This document shows positions 1 through 3,692 of a DNA stretch of 6,199 nt, piece after piece. Every line of letters begins with the position of its first letter. Position 1 is the stretch's first letter. This stretch comes from Clostridia bacterium (GTDB lineage Bacteria; Bacillota; Clostridia; Oscillospirales; CAG-272). A program made the position numbers and the translations under genes. The notes beneath the pieces are model-generated. The model was given only the letters and a program-made list of their open reading frames with translations, was not told the DNA's origin and did no database searches. The stretch is taken from NCBI GenBank assembly GCA_017452335.1, contig JAFTMP010000228.1, positions 1 to 6,199 of the forward strand. The letters run 5' to 3'.

Positions 1-304
1 CACCCTCCACATTTGCATAGTTGATACCCCCAAGGGCGCGGATGCGCAGGGTGCCGTCGCCGTTAATGGCTCTGACCATAAAGCCAAGGGTATCTGCGTG
101 GGAGCTGACGCACACCGTTTTGGAGGGGTCTGTTCCTTCCACTTTGATATAGGCGGTGTCGCGGTTATCGTAGCTGACAGTATAGCCAAGCGCGCCCGCC
201 AGCGCCTCCAAAACGGGCTTGATCTTGACATAATAGCCGGTGGGGCTGGGGGTGTCGATCAGCTTTTGCATAGTTTCTAATAAGTAAGAACGGTCGATTT
301 CCAT
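1..304 (-). CDS. M42-family metallo-aminopeptidase, N-terminal part (runs off the window)
   Basis: Start codon at 304-302 on the minus strand; 101 codons are visible before the window edge, so the C-terminal two thirds or more are missing. The ATG is preceded by GGAGGA (312-317 on the plus strand) at a normal distance. The N-terminus has the helix plus SPTG segment (residues 20-23) common in M42 enzymes, and residues 67-74 read SSHADTLG, a variant of the H-x-D-E/T-x-G metal motif in which His69 would be a zinc/cobalt ligand. It is followed by GFMV (74-77) and a GG motif (92-93), the usual order in this family. Known of the family: cytoplasmic, often dodecameric (TET-type) aminopeptidases that trim peptides; some are annotated as endoglucanase M or FrvX without good reason. 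The substrate preference cannot be read from this fragment. It is transcribed away from the other genes of the window, from its own consensus promoter. Confidence 0.85.
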   Translation of the reverse strand, partial: MEIDRSYLLETMQKLIDTPSPTGYYVKIKPVLEALAGALGYTVSYDNRDTAYIKVEGTDPSKTVCVSSHADTLGFMVRAINGDGTLRIRALGGINYANVEG

Positions 305-369
305 AAAACGGTCCTCCGCGAAAGGTTAGTTTTGAAGCGCGCCCCAAGGGAACAGCGCCGCTTATCCAA

Positions 370-398
370 ATTATAGCACCCCGTGGCGGCGTTGTCAA
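370..398 (-). promoter_or_regulatory. Sigma-A promoter for the M42 peptidase gene
   Basis: On the minus strand there is a perfect -35 box TTGACA (398-393), a 17-base spacer and a perfect -10 box TATAAT (375-370). Transcription would start near 363, giving a leader of about 60 bases that ends in the GGAGGA ribosome binding site. Both hexamers match the consensus, so strong constitutive expression is likely; I see no obvious operator in the leader. Confidence 0.9.
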
Positions 399-524
399 GA
401 CGGCAGAACGTTTACAATTTCGTAACAAATCTCAAACAATAGTAAAACATCATCCTGTTAAAATGATAATGGCTCGGTATAGCTTTGCCGTTTTTTAGAA
501 GATTGAGAGAAAAAGGAGCGTATT

Positions 525-722
525 ATGGGAACTTTATTGCTGGTGATTATTGGAACCATTCTGTTTTTTGCCTTTGTTGCCATCCCCTTGGTGTTCATCA
601 TTTCGGCGATCTCCATTATCAGCATCACCGCCATCGCCGTGCCCTTCATTGCCATCGTGGTGCTGATCATTTTTTTGGTGCGCAAAAACAGAAAAGCTTC
701 GAGCGCGCAAAAAAATGCGTAG
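525..722 (+). CDS. Small hydrophobic membrane protein, unknown function
   Basis: A 65-residue protein. The start is supported by AAGGAG (513-518) six bases before the ATG; a longer overlapping frame from 485 is out of register and looks like a shadow. Residues 4-52 contain no charged residue and are rich in Ile, Val, Leu and Phe. They would form two membrane segments (about 4-26 and 31-52), broken by Pro21 and Pro40. The C-terminal tail (53-65) is basic (RKNRK at 53-57) and probably cytoplasmic by the positive-inside rule. I do not recognise a family. No convincing promoter lies in 399-524: the best I found is a poor pair (TGTTAA 456-461, TATAGC 478-483). No clear terminator separates it from the lipoprotein gene, so some read-through is possible. 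The start context and composition support a real gene, but a small protein of this kind needs homologues to be certain. Confidence 0.65.
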   Translation: MGTLLLVIIGTILFFAFVAIPLVFIISAISIISITAIAVPFIAIVVLIIFLVRKNRKASSAQKNA

Positions 723-798
723 TGAGGGTATTTCTCTGCCTTTTCACAACAATCTGTGCATTTTTCTTATTTAAAAGTCAGATATTTTCATTTTCATC

Positions 799-826
799 TT
801 GATTTTTTGATGATTTATGCTATAAT
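799..826 (+). promoter_or_regulatory. Extended -10 promoter for the lipoprotein gene
   Basis: TTGATT (799-804), 16-base spacer, TATAAT (821-826), with TG at 818-819 giving the extended -10 form TGNTATAAT. The start point would be near 833, only about 24 bases before the ATG at 857, just enough for the AAAGGA ribosome binding site at 842-847. Confidence 0.85.
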
Positions 827-856
827 ATCGCAAAAACAATTAAAGGATGACCACTT

Positions 857-1579
857 ATGAAAAAACTTTTATCTTTGATCCTGATTTTCAGCCTCTGCCT
901 TTCCTCCTGCCTTGTACTGAGCTCCTGCTCGAGTGCCAAGAACCCCTATCAGAAATACATGTTCAGCCACGGAAGCAAGACCCATCAGATCTCTGAGGAA
1001 ACCGCAGAATATCCCCTTAGCGAGGTTGCCTCTTATTACAAGATCTTCGGGGAACTCAGCTTTTCCACCAGTGCCACCTTCCACATTTACGTGGACGAAA
1101 CCGAGATCGTCCCCCAATCCAATGACAACAACACCCAGGAGTATAAGACCTTTGTGAAGCTGACGATGAGCTACAATGCCAGAGGAAACACACTGGATGT
1201 CTACGTGGATACCTATTCCTACAGCACCAACGCCACAAAGGAGGAGGGCGCCTCTTTCTATAAATGGACGGACGGCTATTCCTTTGTCTCTGCCAAGGAC
1301 GCAAACACAACTCTGCAATTGAAAAAGTTCCAGTTTAACATTGACAACTACTTTGAAAACGGCAAGCTCAGCGCCGAGGATGCTCTGCAGCCCTTAAAGC
1401 TTGACACGGCGTATTTGACGGAAGACATGGAAGGCTTGGATATGAGTGCTGAGGTGATCGGTACAGAAACTGCCAAGTACACCCGGCGCAACCCCAACTG
1501 GGAAAGCGATGCCATTGCCGATATTATGGTCTTGGTAAACAAGCTCTTATCTGAGGTGGACACTGCCATCGCAGAATGA
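857..1579 (+). CDS. Putative lipoprotein, unknown function
   Basis: A 240-residue protein with AAAGGA nine bases before the ATG. The N-terminus is a lipoprotein signal: Lys2-Lys3, a hydrophobic core (4-22) and lipobox LSSC with Cys24 as the likely lipidated residue; LSSC ending at Cys18 is a second, less likely site. The mature protein would be anchored to the outer face of the membrane. It begins with a short Ser-rich linker, then a region (about 60-150) rich in Tyr, Thr and alternating hydrophobic residues with a beta-sheet look. A more acidic, helical C-terminus (about 175-240) follows. No catalytic motif, Cys pair or repeat is visible in the mature part. I cannot assign a family; a surface sensor, binding protein or stress lipoprotein would all fit. 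It has its own promoter and a strong terminator follows, so it appears monocistronic. Confidence 0.85.
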   Translation: MKKLLSLILIFSLCLSSCLVLSSCSSAKNPYQKYMFSHGSKTHQISEETAEYPLSEVASYYKIFGELSFSTSATFHIYVDETEIVPQSNDNNTQEYKTFVKLTMSYNARGNTLDVYVDTYSYSTNATKEEGASFYKWTDGYSFVSAKDANTTLQLKKFQFNIDNYFENGKLSAEDALQPLKLDTAYLTEDMEGLDMSAEVIGTETAKYTRRNPNWESDAIADIMVLVNKLLSEVDTAIAE

Positions 1580-1639
1580 TCGCTCCGAGCAGACAAGCTT
1601 CTCGGTCAAAAACGTTCCTATGACCTACAAAAATCCTTT

Positions 1640-1690
1640 AAAGGGGGTGTCTCAAATGCATTCTGCATTTGAGACACCCCCTTTTTTATC
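1640..1690 (+). terminator. Intrinsic terminator with 21-bp perfect stem
   Basis: Bases 1640-1660 pair perfectly with 1664-1684 around a three-base loop (TTC); the stem includes five G:C pairs at its base and is followed by a T-tract (1682-1687). It ends the lipoprotein transcript, 60 bases after its stop codon. The stem is longer and more perfect than a terminator needs. The TGTCTCAAA core resembles hairpins that I recall being scattered between genes in Clostridia genomes, so it may belong to a dispersed family. Confidence 0.92.
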
Positions 1691-1719
1691 TTGACAACTT
1701 TTCCGATCTGTGGTACACT
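1691..1719 (+). promoter_or_regulatory. Sigma-A promoter for the GH43-YgjV operon
   Basis: TTGACA (1691-1696), 17-base spacer, TACACT (1714-1719), with TG at 1711-1712 making an extended -10. The -35 box begins three bases after the T-tract of the upstream terminator, so transcription of this operon is insulated very tightly from the lipoprotein gene. The leader to the ATG at 1768 is about 40 bases, with no room for a riboswitch. Confidence 0.88.
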
Positions 1720-1767
1720 TTTGATATCAGAAACAAAACAATCAAAAACACAAGCGAGGTACTTAAA

Positions 1768-2736
1768 ATGAACACCTTCCGCAATCCCCTTGCCGATTTT
1801 GACAGTCCCGATCCCTTCATCACCTACGACAAAGAGACCGGCTATTACTATTCCCTGTTCACCCGCCACGACTATTTGGAGCTCTTCCGCGCAAAGCATG
1901 TGGCAGACATCATCCGTAAAGGGGAGTCTAAGATCATCTACCGCCCCAATGGGCAAAAAGAAGGCATTTGGGGCGACATCTGGGCGCCCGAAATGCACAA
2001 AGGAAGCGATGGCGGCTGGTACATCTACACCAGCGGACGCATTAAAGAAGGAAAAGGCCCCAAGAGAATGATCGTCTTAAAAGCCCTTTCTCCCGACCCC
2101 TTCGGCGAATGGGCGTTTGTGGGCATGCCCACCCCCGACATTTTCTCCATTGACCCCACCTCCTACATTGCAGAGGACGGCACACAGTATCTTTGCAACT
2201 CCCGCGTGGACGATGTGTACGGGCAGGTGATCGACCTTTATAAAATGAAATCGCCCACCGAGCTGGACGTTTCCACCCGCGCCACCCTTGCCGTTGCCGA
2301 AAAGGAGTGGGAGCTCATTCCCCCGTACGTTGGCGACTGGGCGTGCGTGGAGGGCGGCTTCTTTGTAAAAAAGAACGACCGTCTCTTCATCATCTACTCT
2401 GCAAACGGCTGTTGGTCGGATCACTATCTGCTGGGGGTGCTTGAGCATACCGGCGGGGAGCTGTGTGACGCCGCCAACTGGAAAAAGCACGATGAACCCC
2501 TGTTGGTTTACGGCAACGGGGTGTACGGTCCGGGTCACGCCTCCTTCTTCTACTCTCCCGACGGCAGTGAGCTTTGGTGCGCCTACCATGGACTCAAGCG
2601 CCACAACGAAAAGGCAGAGCCCGACACCCGCTATATGAACATTCAGCGTGTGGACTTTGACGAAACAGGATATCCCGTCATGGGCAAAGCCATCGGGTAT
2701 GAGGTAGATATTCCCTGCCCCTCGGGGGAGGAATGA
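1768..2736 (+). CDS. Glycoside hydrolase family 43 protein (arabinofuranosidase/xylosidase type)
   Basis: The start chosen is the ATG at 1768, with GAGG (1756-1759) eight bases upstream. An in-frame ATG at 1669 lies inside the terminator hairpin and upstream of the promoter, so it is rejected. The product is 322 residues, the size of a lone GH43 five-bladed beta-propeller. Motifs in order: DSPDPF with Asp15 as likely catalytic base; WAPEMH (72-77); SIDP with Asp129 as likely pKa-modulating Asp; VEGG with Glu195 as likely general acid; GPGH (254-257), whose His is conserved near the active site; and NIQRVDFDETG near the end. All three expected acidic residues are present, so it should be active. 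The family cleaves alpha-L-arabinofuranosyl or beta-xylosyl linkages in plant arabinan, arabinoxylan or their oligosaccharides; the exact substrate cannot be read here. There is no signal peptide or binding module, which suggests a cytoplasmic enzyme acting on imported oligosaccharides. It is followed after 26 bases by the YgjV-like gene. Confidence 0.9.
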   Translation: MNTFRNPLADFDSPDPFITYDKETGYYYSLFTRHDYLELFRAKHVADIIRKGESKIIYRPNGQKEGIWGDIWAPEMHKGSDGGWYIYTSGRIKEGKGPKRMIVLKALSPDPFGEWAFVGMPTPDIFSIDPTSYIAEDGTQYLCNSRVDDVYGQVIDLYKMKSPTELDVSTRATLAVAEKEWELIPPYVGDWACVEGGFFVKKNDRLFIIYSANGCWSDHYLLGVLEHTGGELCDAANWKKHDEPLLVYGNGVYGPGHASFFYSPDGSELWCAYHGLKRHNEKAEPDTRYMNIQRVDFDETGYPVMGKAIGYEVDIPCPSGEE

Positions 2737-2762
2737 GCCCTTAAAGGAAAGAACATACTTTT

Positions 2763-3335
2763 ATGGAAGCACTCATCACCCTTTTTGAAAACCTGATCGC
2801 CGAATACGGCGTTTTGTGGCTCATCGGGCAGGGCTTTGGCATCATAGCCATCGTTCTCGGCTTTGTGTCCTATCAAGTAAAGACCAAGCGCAGTCTGCTC
2901 TTCATGCAGGGGGCGGTGGCGTTTACCTTCCTCATCCACTATTTTCTCATCGGTGCCTACTCGGGCATGGCGATGAACGCGCTGAACATCGTGCGCAACA
3001 TCGTGTACGATGCGCGCACCAAAAAAGGAATCACAAGCAAATGGATCCCCCTTGCCTTTGTGGCAGTACAGGCGGTGATGTGCCTTTTCACTTGGGACGG
3101 CTGGTATTCGATCTTCATTTTGGTGGGTATTTGCATCAACACCTACTGCATGTCGCTCCCCAACCCCCAGACGGTGCGAAAGAGCATCCTCATCACCTCT
3201 CCCATGGTGCTGGTTTACGACATTTTCGCCCGCTCCATCGGCGGCACCGTCTATGAATCGGTAGCTCTGCTTTCGGCAGTCATCGGCATTTTACGCAACA
3301 GAAAAAGAGACGGGAAAAGAACAGCCGCGCACTGA
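2763..3335 (+). CDS. YgjV-family multi-pass membrane protein
   Basis: A 190-residue protein with six or so hydrophobic segments: about 17-37, 45-66, 95-110, 115-132, 141-157 and 163-177. The order and sequence of the first half (WLIGQGFGIIAIVLGFVSYQ at 19-38, HYFLIGAYSG at 59-68, NIVRNIVY at 75-82) fit the YgjV inner-membrane family (Imp-YgjV). No biochemical function is firmly established for that family. Loops are basic on one side (K40, K42, R43; R85, K87, K88) and the C-terminus is strongly basic (from R178), suggesting a cytoplasmic tail. The best ribosome binding site, AAAGGA (2743-2748), is 14 bases from the ATG, which is long and may lower translation. The 26-base gap after GH43, with no promoter or terminator in it, suggests one operon; a functional link to sugar use is not implied by the sequence itself. 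Confidence 0.85.
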   Translation: MEALITLFENLIAEYGVLWLIGQGFGIIAIVLGFVSYQVKTKRSLLFMQGAVAFTFLIHYFLIGAYSGMAMNALNIVRNIVYDARTKKGITSKWIPLAFVAVQAVMCLFTWDGWYSIFILVGICINTYCMSLPNPQTVRKSILITSPMVLVYDIFARSIGGTVYESVALLSAVIGILRNRKRDGKRTAAH

Positions 3336-3347
3336 CCTATAAACACT

Positions 3348-3395
3348 AAAAAAAGACACGTTTGCCGATTTTTTCGGTAAAACGTGTCTTTTTTT
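3348..3395 (+). terminator. Intrinsic terminator after the GH43-YgjV operon, probably bidirectional
   Basis: The A-rich arm ending in GACACGTTT (3355-3363) pairs with AAACGTGTC (3380-3388). A bulged A (3379) and an inner CCGA/TCGG helix (3365-3368 with 3374-3377) extend the stem. It is flanked by an A7 run before (3348-3354) and a T7 run after (3389-3395), so it could work on both strands. It lies 12 bases after the YgjV stop codon. Confidence 0.9.
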
Positions 3396-3416
3396 GTGTT
3401 TTTTTTGAATAAAGCC

Positions 3417-3445
3417 TTTACAAAAAGAAAAAAGTGTAATATAAT
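3417..3445 (+). promoter_or_regulatory. Sigma-A promoter for the dockerin/FN3 gene
   Basis: TTTACA (3417-3422), 17-base spacer, perfect TATAAT (3440-3445). Transcription would start about 3451-3453, roughly 240 bases before the ATG at 3693. That predicted start coincides with the first base of the long leader helix at 3452, which supports both assignments. Confidence 0.88.
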
Positions 3446-3451
3446 ATAAAT

Positions 3452-3617
3452 GCCAAACAAATTTCATAGACGAGCACAAGGATATTTCTATCCCTTAAAA
3501 GGGTGAACTATGCCTTTTTTTGTTATGCATAGCCATTGCATGAATTTAGCAAAAAACGCGAATTCCGTCGGTGGTTGTGCAAGGAATATCCTTCTGATTG
3601 CTTGAAATTTGTTTGGC
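3452..3617 (+). ncRNA. Structured 5' leader RNA, candidate riboswitch or attenuator of unknown class
   Basis: Read directly: bases 3452-3466 are perfectly complementary to 3603-3617 (15 bp), and bases 3478-3488 pair with 3583-3593 (11 bp, one U:G). AGCA (3473-3476) can also pair with TGCT (3599-3602). These nested helices close the transcript from its predicted first base. Inside lie smaller possible hairpins: CCCT/AGGG (3492-3495 with 3500-3503), CTATGC/GCATAG (3508-3513 with 3527-3532) and GAATT/AATTC (3542-3546 with 3561-3565). The layout (promoter, closed branched domain, terminator, ribosome binding site) is that of a cis-regulatory leader. I compared it from memory with T-box, SAM, cobalamin, TPP, glycine, lysine, c-di-GMP, c-di-AMP and guanidine leaders and saw no signature. 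Alternatives are a stand-alone small RNA (a 6S-like rod) ending at one of the downstream T-runs, or an imperfect inverted-repeat DNA element. Confidence 0.6.
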
Positions 3618-3643
3618 GACAATCGGAGTTTGCGCTTTTTGAG

Positions 3644-3679
3644 GTGCGTCGGCTTCGGTTGGCGCACTTTTTTATTTTT
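3644..3679 (+). terminator. Intrinsic terminator in the leader, just before the ribosome binding site
   Basis: GTGCGTCGGC (3644-3653) pairs with GTTGGCGCAC (3658-3667) through ten pairs including three G:U, closed by a TTCG tetraloop. T6 (3668-3673), A and T5 follow. It lies between the promoter at 3417-3445 and the AAGGAGG ribosome binding site at 3681-3687, with no coding sequence in between. The gene can therefore be expressed only by read-through or by regulated antitermination. A weaker hairpin with a bulged A (GCG-A-CAA, 3615-3621 region, with TTGCGC, 3630-3635) followed by T5 lies just upstream. Confidence 0.85.
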
Positions 3680-3692
3680 GAAGGAGGAAAAC

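Noticed and set aside
485..802. 105-codon plus-strand frame overlapping the small membrane protein
   Set aside because: No ribosome binding site, a His/Cys-rich out-of-register translation, and it runs through the lipoprotein promoter region; the 525 frame has the proper start signals.
869..1318. 149-codon minus-strand frame opposite the lipoprotein gene
   Set aside because: It is a shadow of the lipoprotein frame: no ribosome binding site or promoter, and a low-complexity Gly/Val composition typical of antisense frames.
1669..1767. 33-residue N-terminal extension of the GH43 frame starting at 1669
   Set aside because: It starts inside the terminator stem and lies upstream of the -10 box; the ATG at 1768 has its own ribosome binding site and begins at the conserved GH43 N-terminus.
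2077..2604. 175-codon minus-strand frame opposite GH43
   Set aside because: It lies wholly within the well-supported GH43 gene and has no family signature.
3560..3582. Possible T-box motif (GGTGG at 3570-3574) in the leader
   Set aside because: The surrounding bases do not fit the T-box antiterminator consensus, and the downstream gene is not an aminoacyl-tRNA or amino-acid gene.
3452..3617. Leader inverted repeat as a transposon end pair or MITE
   Set aside because: No flanking target-site duplication is evident and the 5' arm begins exactly at the predicted transcription start, which fits an RNA helix better; not fully excluded.
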